Below the pieces are notes generated by a model. That model ran no database searches, was not told the origin of the DNA, and saw only the letters and a program-made list of their open reading frames with translations. Shown piece after piece: positions 30,288-45,244 of a stretch of DNA of 64,000 nt; position 1 is the first letter of the stretch, and every line of letters begins with the position of its first letter. Made by a program: the position numbers and the translations under genes. The stretch is from Crossaster papposus (Eukaryota; Echinodermata; Asteroidea; Velatida; Solasteridae), in NCBI GenBank assembly GCA_037893245.1, contig JBAIAA010000396.1, positions 1,178,001-1,242,000 on the forward strand, given 5' to 3'.

Positions 30288-33200
30288 GGATAATGTTCTC
30301 GACATATATCTGAGCTGCGAGCCTCAACGTTGTTCGAGAATGAAGAGACACTCACCAGCTTGACATCCGAGCCAATATATTGCCAAATATCGCACTGGAA
30401 CAAACCTAAACTGAGAAACTCATGCGTCAGGACACGGGCGGAATATGCCTATGAGGCAATACACGTGTACATACATACACATAAGAAAACATGGCTGCGA
30501 ATGAGGACAATTTCCTCGACATATTTCTGAGCTGCGAGCCTCAACGTTGTTTAAGAATGAAGGGACACTCACCAGCCCGACATCTGAGCAAAAATATTGC
30601 CAAATTTCTCACTGGAAAACAAACAAACTTAGAGACCCATGCGTCAGGATACTGGCGGCATAGGCCTATGCAGCAATACACGTGTACATACATACACATA
30701 AGAAAACATGGCTGCGAATGAGGATAATTTTCGCGACATATATTTGAGCTGCGAGCCTCAACGTTGTTCGAGAATGAAGAGACACTCACCAGTCCGACAT
30801 CTGAGCAAAATATTGCCAAATTTCTCACTGAAAAAAACCAACAAACTGAAAGACTCATGCGTCAGGATACTGGTGGCATAGGCCTATGCGGCAATACACG
30901 GGTACATACATTCACATAAGAAAACATGGCTGCGAATGAGGATAATTTTCTCGACATATATCTGAGCTGCGAGCCTCAACGTTGTTCGAGAATGAAGATA
31001 CACTCACCAGCTCGACATCCGAGCCAAAATATTGCCAAATTTTTCACTGGAAAAACAAACAAATGAGAGACTCATGCGTCAGGATACTGGCGGCATAGGC
31101 CTTTGTGGCAATACACGTGTACATAAATACACATCAGAAAACATGGCTGCGAATGAGGATAATTTTCTCGACATATATCTGAGCTGCTAACCTCAACGTT
31201 GTTCCAGAATGTAGAGACACTCACCACCTCCACATCTGAGCTAACATATCGCCAACATTCTCATCGGAAGAGACCAAAACTTTGTGAGTCATGCGTCAGG
31301 ACACTGGCGGCATATGCCTATATACATACACATCAGAAAACATGGCTGCGAATGAGGATAATGTTCTCGACATATATCTGAGCTGCGAACCTCAACGTTG
31401 TTCGAGAATGAAGAGACACTCACCAGCTCGACTTCTGAGCCAAAATATTGCCAAATTTCTCACTGGAACAAACCTAAACTGAGAGACTCATGCGTCAGGG
31501 CACTGGCGGCATATGCCTATGTGGCAATACACGTGTAAATACAAACACATCAGAAAACATGGCTGCGAATGAGGATAATGTTCTCGACATATATCTGAGC
31601 TGCGAACCTCAACGTTGTTCGAGAATGAAGAGACACTCACCAGCTCGACATCCGAGCCAAAATATTGCCAAATTTCGCACTGGAACAAACCTAAACTGAG
31701 AAACTCATGCGTCAGGACACTGGCGGCATATGCCTATGTGGCAATACACGTGTACACGCATAAACATAAGAAAACATGGCTGCGAATGAGGATAATTTTA
31801 TGAACTTATATCTGAGCTGCGAACCTCAACGTTGTTCGAGAATGAAGAGACACCCGCCAGCTCAACATCTGAGCCAAAATATTGCCAACTTTCTCACTGA
31901 AAAAAAACCAAACTCTGAGACCCATGAGTCAGGACACTGGCGGCATAGGCCTATGCGGTAATACACGTGTACATACATACACGTAAGAAAACATGGATGC
32001 GAATGAGGATAATATTCTCGACTTATATTTGAGCTGCGAACCTCAACGTTGTTCGAGAATGAAGAGACACTCACCAGCTCGACATCCGAGCCAAAATATT
32101 GCCAATTTTTTCACTGGAAAAACAAACAAATGAGAGACTCATGCGTCAGGATACTGGCGGCATAGGCCTTTGTGGCAATACACGTGTACATAAATACACA
32201 TCAGAAAACATGGCTGCGAATGAGGATGATTTTCTCGACATATATCTGAGCTGCTAACCTCAACGTTGTTCGAGAATGAAGAGACACTCACCACCTCCAC
32301 ATCTGAGCTAACATATCGCCAACATTCTCACCGAAAGAGACCAAAACTTTGAGAGTCATGCGTCAGGACACTGGCGGCATATGCCTATATACATACACAT
32401 CAGAAAACATGGCTGCGAATGAGGATAATGTTCTCGACATATATCTGAGCTGCGAACCTCAACGTTGTTCGAGAATGAAGAGACACTCACCAGCTCGACA
32501 TCTGAGCCAAAATATTGCCAAATTTCTCACTGGAACAAACCTAAACTGAGAGACTCATGCGTCAGGACACTGGCGGCATATGCCTATGTGGCAATACACG
32601 TTTACGTACAAACACATCAGAAAACATGGCTGCGAATGAAGATAATGTTCTCGACATATATATGAGCTGCGAACCTCAACGTTGTTCGAGAATGAAGAGA
32701 CACTCACCAGCTCGACATCCGAGCAAAAATATTGCAAAATTTCTCACTGGAACAAACCTAAACTGAGAAACTCATGCGTCAGGACACTGGCGGCATATGC
32801 CTATGTGGCAATACACGTGTACACGCATAAACATAAGAAAACATGGCTGCGAATGAGGATAATTTTATGAACTTATATCTGAGCTGCGAACCTCAACGTA
32901 GTTTGAGATTGAAGAGACACTCGCCAGCTCAACATCTGAGCCAAAATATTGCCAACTTTCTCACTGAAAAAAACCAAACTCTGAGACCCATGAGTCAGGA
33001 CACTGGCGGCATAGGCCTATGCGGTAATACACGTGTACATACATACACATAAGAAAACATGGATGCGAATGAGGATAATATTCTCGACTTATATTTGAGC
33101 TGCGAACCTCAACGTTGTTCGAGAATGAAGAGACACTCACCAGCTCGAGATCCGAGCCAAAATATTGCCAAATTTCTCACTGGAAAAAAACCTAAACTGA

Positions 33201-36200
33201 GAGACTCATGCGTCAGGACACTGGCGGCATATGCCTATGTGGCAATACACGTGTAAATACAAACACATCAGAAAACATGGCTGCGAATGAGGACAATTTT
33301 CTCGACATATATCTGAGCTGCGAGCCTCAACGTTGTTCAAGAATGAAGAGACACTCACCAGCTCGACATCCGAGCCAAAATATTGCCAAATTTCTCACTG
33401 GAAAAACAAACAAACTGAGAGACTCATTTGCAGGATACTGGCGGAAAAGGCCTATGTGGCAATACACGTGTACATACAAACACATCAGAAAACATGGCTG
33501 CGAATGAGGATATTGTTTTTGACATATATCTGAGCTGCGAACCTCAACGTTGTTCGAGAATGAAGAGACACTTGCCAGCTCGACATCTGAGCCAAAATAT
33601 TGCCAAATTTCGCACTGGAACAAACCTAAACTGAGAAACTCATGCGTCAGGACACTGGCGGCATATGCCTATGTGGCAATACACGTGTACACGCATAAAC
33701 ATAAGAAAACCTGGCTGCGAATGAGGATAATTTTATGAACTTATATCTGAGCTGCGAACCTCAACGTTGTTCGAAAATGAAGAGACACTCACCAGCTCGA
33801 CATCCGAGCCAAAATATTGCCAAATTTCTCACTGGAAAAAAAACTAAACTGAGAGACTCATGCGTCAGGACACTGGCGGCATATGCCTATGTGGCAATAC
33901 ACGTGTACATACAAACACATCAGAAAACATGGCTGCGAATGAGGATATTTTTGTCGACATATATCTGAGCTGCGAACCTCAACGTTGTTCGAGAATGAAG
34001 AGACACTCGCCAGCTCGACATCTGAGCCAAAATATTTCCAAATTTCTCACTAGAAAAAAACCAAACTGTGAGACTCATACGTCAGGACACGGGCGGAATA
34101 GGCCTATGAGGCAATACACGTGTACATACATACACATAAGAAAACATGGCTGCGAATGAGGACAATTTCCTCGACATATATCTGAGCTGCGAGCCTCAAC
34201 GTTGTTCGAGAATGAAGAGACACTCACCAGCTCGACATCCGAGCCAAAATATTGCCAAATTTCTCACTGGAAAAAACCTAAACTGAGAGACTCATGCGTC
34301 AGGACACTGGCGGCATATGCCTATGTGGCAATACACGTGTAAATACAAACACATCAGAAAACATGGCTGCGAATGAGGATATTTTTCACGACATATATCT
34401 GAGCTGCGAACCTCAACGTTGTTCGAGAATGAAGAGACACTCACCAGCTCGACATCTGAGCCAAAATATTTCCAAATTTCTCACTAGAAAAAAACCAAAC
34501 TGTGAGACTCATACGTCAGGACACGGGCGGAATAGGCCTATGAGGCAATACACGTGTACATAAATACACATAAGAAAACATGGCTGCGAATGAGGACAAT
34601 TTCCTCGACATATATCTGAGCTGCGAGCCTCAACGTTGTTCGAGAATGAAGAGACACTCACCAGCTCGACATCCGAGCCAAAATATTGCCAAATTTCTCA
34701 CTGGAAAAAAACCTAAACTGAGAGACTCATGAGTCAGGACACTGGCGGCATATGCCTATGTGGCAATACACGTGTAAATACAAACACATCAGAAAACATG
34801 GCTGCGAATGAGGATATTTTTCTCGACATATATCTGAGCTGCGAACCTCAACGTTGTTCGAGAATGAAGAGACACTCGCCAGCTCGACATCTGAGCCAAA
34901 ATATTTCCAAATTTCTCACTAGAAAAAAACCAAACTGTGAGACTCATACGTCAGGACACGGGCGGAATAGGCCTATGAGGCAATACACGTGTACATACAT
35001 ACACATAAGAAAACATGGCTGCGAATGAGGACAATTTCCTCGACATATATCTGAGCTGCGAGCCTCAACGTTGTTCGAGAATGAAGAGACACTCACCAGC
35101 TCGACATCCGAGCCAAAATATTGCCAAATTTCTCACTGGGAAAAAACAAACTGAGAGACTCATGCGTCAGGATACTGGCGGCATAGGCCTATGAGGCAAT
35201 ACACATGTACATACATACACATCAGAAAACATGGCTGCGAATGAGGATAATGTTCTCGACATAGATCTGAGCTGCGAACCTCAACGTTGTTCGAGAATGA
35301 AGAGACACTCACCAGCTCGACATCCGAGCCAAAATATTGCCAAATTTCGCACTGGAACAAACCTAAACTGAGAGACTTATGCGTCAGGACACTGGCGGCA
35401 TATGCCTATGTTGCAATACACGTGTACATACAAACACATCAGAAAACATGGCTGCGAATGAGGATATTTTTCTCGACATATATCTGAGCTGCGAACCTCA
35501 ACGTTGTTGGAGAATAAAGAGACATTCAACACCTCCACATCTGAGCTAACATATTGCCAAAATTCTCACCGGAAGAGACCGAAACTTTGAGACTCATACG
35601 TCATGACACGGGCGGCATATGCCTATGTGGCAATACACGTGTACACGCATAAACATAAGAAAACATGGCTGCGAATGAGAATAATTTTATGAACTTATAT
35701 CTGAGCTGCGAACCTCAACGTAGTTCGAGAATGAAGAGACACTCGCCAGCTCAACATCTAAGCCAAAATATTGCCAACTTTCTCACTGAAAAAAACCCAA
35801 ACTCTAAGACCCATGAGTCAGGACACTGGCGGCATAGGCCTATGCGGTAATACACGTGTACATACATACACATAAGAAAACATGGATGCGAATGAGGATA
35901 ATATTCTCGACTTATATTTGAGCTGCGAACCTCAACGTTGTTCGAGAATGAAGAGACACTCACCAGCTCGAGATCCGAGCCAAAATATTGCCAAATTTCT
36001 CACTGAAAAAAAACCTAAACTGAGAGAATCATGCGTCAGGACACTGGCGGCATACGCCTATGTGGCAATACACGTGTAAATACAAACACATCAGAAAACA
36101 TGGCTGCGAATGAGGATAATGTTCTCGACATATATCTAAGCTGCGAACCTCAACGTTGTTTGAGAATAAAGAGACACTCACCAGCTCGACATCCGAGCCA

Positions 36201-36249
36201 AAATATTGCCAAATTTCGCACTGGAACAAACCTAAACTGAGAAACTCAT

Positions 36250-39200
36250 GCGTCAGGACACTGGCGGCATATGCCTATGTGGCAATACACGTGTACATAC
36301 AAACACATCAGAAAACATGGCTGCGAATGAGGATATTTGTCTCGACATATATCTGAGCTGCGAACCTCAACGTTGTTCGAGAATGAAGAGACACTCGCCA
36401 GCTCGACATCTGAGCCAAAATATTTCCAAATTTCTCACTAGAAAAAAACCAAACTGTGAGACTCATACGTCAGGACACGGGCGGAATAGGCCTATGAGGC
36501 AATACACGTGTACATACATACACATAAGAAAACATGGCTGCGAATGAGGACAATTTCCTCGACATATATCTGAGCTGCGAGCCTCAACGTTGTTCGAGAA
36601 TGAAGAGACACTCACCAGCTCGACATCCGAGCCAAAATATTGCCAAATTTCTCACTGGGAAAAAACAAACTGAGAAAATCATGCGTCAGGATACTGGCGG
36701 CATAGGCCTATGAGGCAATACACATGTACATACATACACATCAGAAAACATGGCTGCGAATGTGGATAATGTTCTCGACATATATCTGAGCTGCGAACCT
36801 CAACGTTGTTCGAGAATGAAGAGACACTCACCAGCTCGACATCCGAGCCAAAATATTGCCAAATTTAGCACTGGAACAAACCTAAACTGAGAAACTCATG
36901 CGTCAGGACACTGGCGGCATATGCCTATGTGGCAATACACGTGTACACGCATAAACATAAGAAAACATGGCTGCGAATGAGGATAATTTTATGAACTTAT
37001 ATCTGAGCTGCGAACCTCAACGTAGTTCGAGAATGAAGAGACACTCGCCAGCTCAACATCTGAGCCAAAATATTGCCAACTTTCTCACTGAAAAAAAACC
37101 AAACTCTGAGACCCATGAGTCAGGACACTGGCGGCATAGGCCTATGCGGTAATACACGTGTAAATACAAACACATCAGAAAACATGGCTGCGAATGAGGA
37201 TAATGTTCTCGACGTATATCTGAGCTGCGAACCTCAACGTTGTTTGAGAATGAAGAGACACTCACCAGCTCGACATCCGAGCCAAAATATTGCCAAATTT
37301 CGCACTGGAACAAACCTAAACTGAGAAACTCATGCGTCAAGACACTGGCGGCATATGCCTATGTGGCAATACACGTGTACATACAAACACATCAGAAAAC
37401 ATGGCTGCGAATGAGGATATTTTTGTCGACATATATCTGAGCTGCGAACCTCAACGTTGTTCGAGAATGAAGAGACACTCGCCAGCTCGACATCTGAGCC
37501 AAAATATTTCCAAATTTCTCACTAGAAAAAAACCAAACTGTGAGACTCATACGTCAGGACACGGGCGGAATAGGCCTATGAGGCAATACACGTGTACATA
37601 CATACACATAAGAAAACATGGCTGCGAATGAGGACAATTTCCTCGACATATATCTGAGCTGCGAGCCTCAACGTTGTTCGAGAATGAAGAGACACTCACC
37701 AGCTCGAGATCCGAGCCAAAATATTGCCAAATTTCTCACTGGAAAAAAACCTAAACTGAGAGACTCATGCGTCAGGACACTGGCGGCATACGCCTATGTG
37801 GCAATACACGTGTAAATACAAACACATCAGAAAACATGGCTGCGAATGAGGATAATGTTCTCGACATATATCTGAGCTGCGAACCTCAACGTTGTTTGAT
37901 AATAAAGAGACACTCACCAGCTCGACATCCGAGCCAAAATATTGCCAAATTTCTCACTGGAAAAAAACCTAAACTGAGAGACTCATGCGTCAGGACACTG
38001 GCGGCATACGCCTATGTGGCAATACACGTGTAAATACAAACACATCAGAAAACATGGCTGCGAATGAGGATAATGTTCTCGACATATATCTGAGCTGCGA
38101 ACCTCAACGTTGTTTGAGAATAAAGAGACACTCACCAGCTCGACATCCGAGCCAAAATATTGCAAAATTTCGAACTGGAACAAACCTAAACTGAGAAACT
38201 CATGCGTCAGAACACTGGCGGCATATGCCTATGTGGCAATACACGTGTACATACAAACACATCAGAAAACATGGCTGCGAATGAGGATATTTTTGTCGAC
38301 ATATATCTGAGCTGCGAACCTCAACGTTGTTCGAGAATGAAGAGACACTCGCCAGCTCGACATCTGAGCCAAAATATTTCCAAATTTCTCACTAGAAAAA
38401 AACCAAACTGTGAGACTCATACGTCAGGACACGGGCGGAATAGGCCTATGAGGCAATACACGTGTACATACATACACATAAGAAAACATGGCTGCGAATG
38501 AGGACAATTTCCTCGACATATATCTGAGCTGCGAGCCTCAACGTTGTTCGAGAATGAAGAGACACTCACCAGCTCGACATCCGAGCCAAAATATTGCCAA
38601 ATTTCTCACTGGGAAAAAACAAACTGAGAAAATCATGCGTCAGGATACTGGCGGCATAGGCCTATGAGGCAATACACATGTACATACATACACATCAGAA
38701 AACATGGCTGCGAATGTGGATAATGTTCTCGACATATATCTGAGCTGCGAACCTCAACGTTGTTCGAGAATGAAGAGACACTCACCAGCTCGACATCCGA
38801 GCCAAAATATTGCCAAATTTCGCACTGGAACAAACCTAAACTGAGAAACTCATGCGTCAGGACACTGGCGGCATATGCCTATGTGGCAATACACGTGTAC
38901 ACGCATAAACATAAGAAAACATGGCTGCGAATGAGGATAATTTTATGAACTTATATCTGAGCTGCGAACCTCAACGTAGTTCGAGAATGAAGAGACACTC
39001 GCCAGCTCAACATCTGAGCCAAAATATTGCCAACTTTCTCACTGAAAAAAAACCAAACTCTGAGACCCATGAGTCAGGACACTGGCGGCATAGGCCTATG
39101 CGGTAATACACGTGTAAATACAAACACATCAGAAAACATGGCTGCGAATGAGGATAATGTTCTCGACGTATATCTGAGCTGCGAACCTCAACGTTGTTTG

Positions 39201-39640
39201 AGAATGAAGAGACACTCACCAGCTCGACATCCGAGCCAAAATATTGCCAAATTTCGCACTGGAACAAACCTAAACTGAGATACTCATGCGTCAAGACACT
39301 GGCGGCATATGCCTATGTGGCAATACACGTGTACATACAAACACATCAGAAAACATGGCTGCGAATGAGGATATTTTTGTCGACATATATCTGAGCTGCG
39401 AACCTCAACGTTGTTCGAGAATGAAGAGACACTCGCCAGCTCGACATCTGAGCCAAAATATTTCCAAATTTCTCACTAGAAAAAAACCAAACGGTGAGAC
39501 TCATACGTCAGGACACGGGCGGAATAGGCCTATGAGGCAATACACGTGTACATACATACACATAAGAAAACATGGCTGCGAATGAGGACAATTTCCTCGA
39601 CATATATCTGAGCTGCGAGCCTCAACGTTGTTCGAGAATG
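36250..39640 (+). repeat. Higher-order duplication, offset 1954 bp (9 monomers)
   Basis: The segment starting near 36,250 recurs 1954 bp later. It carries shared rare variants such as GCGAATGTGGATAATG (36,756 and 38,710), CACATGTACATAC in place of the E-box, CAACGTAGTTCGAG, and TCGACGTATATC. The match ends at about 37,690 and 39,640, where ATCCGAGCC contexts differ (GAGATCC versus GACATCC). Confidence 0.78.
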
Positions 39641-42600
39641 AAGAGACACTCACCAGCTCGACATCCGAGCCAAAATATTGCCAAATTTCTCACTGGAAAA
39701 AAACTAAACTGAGAGACTCATGCGTCAGGACACTGGCGGCATATGCCTATGTGGCAATACACGTGTAAATACAAACACATCAGAAAACATGGCTGCGAAT
39801 GAGGATATTTTTCACGACATATATCTGAGCTGCGAACCTCAACGTTGTTCGAGAATGAAGAGACACTCGCCAGCTCGACATCTGAGCCAAAATACAGCCA
39901 AATTTCTCACTAGAAAAAAACCAAACTGTGAGACTCATACGTCAGGACACGGGCGGAATAGGCCTATGAGGCAATACACGTGTACATAAATACACATAAG
40001 AAAACATGGCTGCGAATGAGGACAATTTCCTCGACATATATCTGAGCTGCGAGCCTCAACGTTGTTCGAGAATGAAGAGACACTCACCAGCTCGACATCC
40101 GAGCCAAAATATTGCCAAATTTCTCACTGGAAAAAAACCTAAACTGAGAGACTCATGCGTCAGGACACTGGCGGCATATGCCTATGTGGCAATACACGTG
40201 TAAATACAAACACATCAGAAAACATGGCTGCGAATGAGGATATTTTTCTCGACATATATCTGAGCTGCGAACCTCAACGTTGTTCGAGAATGAAGAGACA
40301 CTCGCCAGCTCGACATCTGAGCCAAAATATTTCCAAATTTCTCACTAGAAAAAAACCAAACTGTGAGACTCATACGTCAGGACACGGGCGGAATAGGCCT
40401 ATGAGGCAATACACGTGTACATACATACACATAAGAAAACATGGCTGCGAATGAGGACAATTTCCTCGACATATATCTGAGCTGCGAGCCTCAACGTTGT
40501 TCGAGAATGAAGAGACACTCACCAGCTCGAGATCCGAGCCAAAATATTGCCAAATTTCTCACTGGAAAAAAAACCTAAACTGAGAGACTCATGCGTCAGG
40601 ACACTGGCGGCATACGCCTATGTGGCAATACACGTGTAAATACAAACACATCAGAAAACATGGCTGCGAATGAGGATAATGTTCTCGACATATATCTGAG
40701 CTGCGAACCTCAACGTTGTTTGAGAATAAAGAGACACTTACCAGCTCGACATCCGAGCCAAAATATTGCCAAATTTCTCACTGGAAAAAAACCTAAACTG
40801 AGAGACTCATGCGTCAGGACACTGGCGGCATACGCCTATGTGGCAATACACGTGTAAATACAAACACATCAGAAAACATGGCTGCGAATGAGGATAATGT
40901 TCTCGACATATATCTGAGCTGCGAACCTCAACGTTGTTTGAGAATAAAGAGACACTCACCAGCTCGACATCCGAGCCAAAATATTGCCAAATTTCGCACT
41001 GGAACAAACCTAAACTGAGAAACTCAAGCGTCAGGACACTGGCGGCATATGCCTATGTGGCAATACACGTGTACATACAAACACATCAGAAAACATGGCT
41101 GCGAATGAGGATATTTGTCTCGACATATATCTGAGCTGCGAACCTCAACGTTGTTCGAGAATGAAGAGACACTCGCCAGCTCGACATCTGAGCCAAAATA
41201 TTTCCAAATTTCTCACTAGAAAAAAAACCAAACTGTGAGACTCATACGTCAGGACACGGGCGGAATAGGCCTATGAGGCAATACACGTGTACATACATAC
41301 ACATAGGAAAACATGGCTGCGAATGAGGACAATTTCCTCGACATATATCTGAGCTGCGAGCCTCAGCGTTGTTCGAGAATGAAGAGACACTCACCAGCTC
41401 GACATCCGAGCCAAAATATTGCCAAATTTCTCACTGGGAAAAAAACAAACTGAGAGACTCATGCGTCAGGATACTGGCGACATAGGCCTATGAGGCAATA
41501 CACGTGTAAATACAAACACATCAGAAAACATGGCTGCGAATGAGGATAATGTTCTCGACATATATCTGAGCTGCGAACCTCAACGTTGTTTGAGAATGAA
41601 GAGATACTCACCAGCTCGACATCCGAGCCAAAATATTGCAAAATTTCGAACTGGAAAAAAACTAAACTGAGAGACTCATGCGTCAGGACACTGGCGGCAT
41701 ATGCCTATGTGGCAATACACGTGTACATACAAACACATCAGAAAACATGGCTGCGAATGAGGATATTTTTCTCGACATATATCTGAGCTGCGAACCTCAA
41801 CGTTGTTCGAGAATGAAGAGACACTCGCCAGCTCGACATCTGAGCCAAAATATTTCCAAATTTCTCACTAGAAAAAAACCAAACTGTGAGACTCATACGT
41901 CAGGACACGGGCGGAATAGGCCTATGAGGCAATACACGTGTACATACATACACATAAGAAAACATGGCTGCGAATGAGGACAATTTCCTCGACATATATC
42001 TGAGCTGCGAGCCTCAACGTTGTTCGAGAATGAAGAGACACTCACCAGCTCGACATCCGAGCCAAAATATTGCCAAATTTCGCACTGGAACAAACCTAAA
42101 CTGAGAAACTCATGCGTCAGGACACTGGCGGCATATGCCTATGTGGCAATACACGTGTACACGCATAAACATAAGAAAACATGGCTGCGAATGAGGATAA
42201 TTTTATGAACTTATATCTGAGCTGCGAACCTCAACGTAGTTCGAGAATGAAGAGACACTCGCCAGCTCAACATCTGAGCCAAAATATTGCCAACTTTCTC
42301 ACTGAAAAAAAACCAAACTCTGAGACCCATGAGTCAGGACACTGGCGGCATAGGCCTATGCGGTAATACACGTGTACATACATACACATAAGAAAACATG
42401 GATGCGAATGAGGATAATATTCTCTACTTATATTTGAGCTGCGAACCTCAACGTTGTTCGAGAATGAAGAGACACTCAACAGCTCCACATCCGAGCCAAA
42501 ATATTGCCAAATTTCGCACTGGAACAAACCTAAACTGAGAAACTCATGCGTCAGGACACTGGCGGCATATGCCTATGTGGCAATACACGTGTACATACAA

Positions 42601-45244
42601 ACACATCAGAAAACATGGCTGCGAATGAGGATATTTTTCTCGACATATATCTGAGCTGCGAACCTCAACGTTGTTCGAGAATGAAGAGACACTCGCCAGC
42701 TCGACATCTGAGCCAAAATATTTCCAAATTTCTTACTAGAAAAAAACCAAACTGTGAGACTCATACGTCAGGACACGGGCGGAATAGGCCTATGAGGCAA
42801 TACACGTGTACATACATACACATAAGAAAACATGGCTGCGAATGAGGACAATTTCCTCGACATATATCTGAGCTGCGAGCCTCAACGTTGTTCGAGCATG
42901 AAGAGACACTCACCAGCTCGACATCCGAGCCAAAATATTGCAAAATTTCTCACTGGAAAAACAAACAAACTGTGAGACTCATGCTTCTGGACACTGGCGA
43001 CATAAGCCTATGCGGCAATACACGTGTACACGCATAAACATAAGAAAACATGGCTGCGAATGAGGATAATTTTGTGAACTTATATCTGAGATGCGAACCT
43101 CAACGTTGTTCGAGAATGAAGAGACACTCGCAAGCTCGACATCTGAGCCAAAATATTGCCAAATTTCTCACTGAAAAAAACAAAACTGTGAGACTCATGC
43201 GTCAGGACACTGGCGGCATAGGCCTATGCGGCAATACACGTGTACATACATACATACACATAAGAAAACATGGCTGCGAATGAGGATAATTGTCTCGACT
43301 TATATCTGAGCTGCGAGCCTCAACGTTGTTTGAGAATGAAGGGACACTCACCAGCCCGACATCTGAGCCAAAATATTGCCAAATTTCTCACTGGAAAACA
43401 AACAAACTTAGAGACTCATGCGTCAGGATACTGGCGGCATAGGCCTATGCGGCAATACACGTGTACATACATACACATAAGAAAACATGGCTGCGAATGA
43501 GGATAATTTTCGCGACATATATCTGAGCTGCGAGCCTCAACGTTGTTCGAGAATGAAGAGACACTCACCGGCTCGACATCTGAGCCAAAATATTGCCAAA
43601 TTTGTCACTGGAACAAACCTAAACTGAGGGACTCATGCGTCAGGACACTGGCAACATAAGCCTATGTGGCACTACACGTGTACACGCATAAACATAAGAA
43701 AACATGGCTGCGAATGAGGATAATTTTATGAACTTATATCTGAGATGTGAACCTCAACGTTGTTCGAGAATGAAGAGACACTCGCCAGCTCGACATCTGA
43801 GCCAAAATATTGCCAAATTTCTCACTAGAAAAAACACCAAAAACTGAGAGACTCATGTGTCAGGACACTGGCGGCATATGTTTATGTGGCAATACACGTG
43901 TACATACATACATATCATTAAACATGGCTGCGAATGAGGATACATTTCTCGACTTATATTTGAGCTGCGAACCTCAACGTTGTTGGAGAATGAAGAGACA
44001 CTCACCAGCTCGACATCTGAGCCCAAATATTGCAAAGTTTCTCACTGGAAAAAACCAAACTGAGAGACTCATGCGTCAGGACACTGGCGGTATATGCCTA
44101 TGTGACAATACACGTGTACATACATACACATAAGAAAACATGGCTGCGAATGAGCATAATTTTCTCGACATATATCTGAGCTGCGAGCCTCAACGTTGTT
44201 TGAGAATGAAGGGACACTGACAAGCCCGACATCTGAGCAAATATATTGCCAAATTTCTCACTGGAAAACAAACAAACTTAGAGACTCATGCGTCAGGATA
44301 CTGGCGGCATAGGCCTATGCGGCAATACACGTGTACATACATACACATACGAAAACATGGCTGCGAATGAGGATAACTTTCTCGACATATATCTGAGCTG
44401 CGAGCCTCAACGTTGTTCGAGAATGAAGATACACTCACCAGCTCGACATCCGAGCCAAAATATTGCCAAATTTCTCACTAGAAAAAAAACAAAAAACTGA
44501 GAGACTCATGTATCAGGACACTGGCGGCATATGTTTATGTGGCAATACACGTGTACATACATACATATCAGAAAACATGGCTGCAAATGAGGATAATTTT
44601 CTCGACTTATATCTGAGCTGCGAACCTCAACGTTGTTGGAGAATGAAGAGACACTCACCAGCTCGACATCTGAGCCAAAATATTGCAAAATTTCTCACTG
44701 GAAACAAACCAAACTGAGAGACTCATGCGTGAGGACACTGGCGGCATAGGCCTATGTGGCAATACACGTGTACATAAATACATACACATAAGAAAACATG
44801 GCTGCGAATGACGATAATTTTCTGAACTAATATCTGAGCTGCGAAACTCAACGTTGTTCGAAAATGAAGAGACACTGACCAGCTCGACATCTGAGCCAAA
44901 ATATTGCCAAATATCTCACTGGAAAAAAAAATAAACTGTGAGACTCATGCGTCAGGACACTGGCGGCATAGGCCTACGCGGTAATACATGTGTACATACA
45001 TAAACATAAGAAAACATGGCTGCGAATGAGGATACATTTCTCGACATATATCTGAGCTGCGAGCCTCAACGTTGTTCGAGAATGAAGAGACACTTACCAG
45101 CTCGACATCCGAGCCAAAATATTGCCAAATTTTTCACTGGAAAAAACCCAAACTGAGAGACTCATGCGTCAGGATACTGGCGGCATAGGCCTATGTGGCA
45201 ATACACGTGTACATACATACATACATACATACACATCAGAAAAC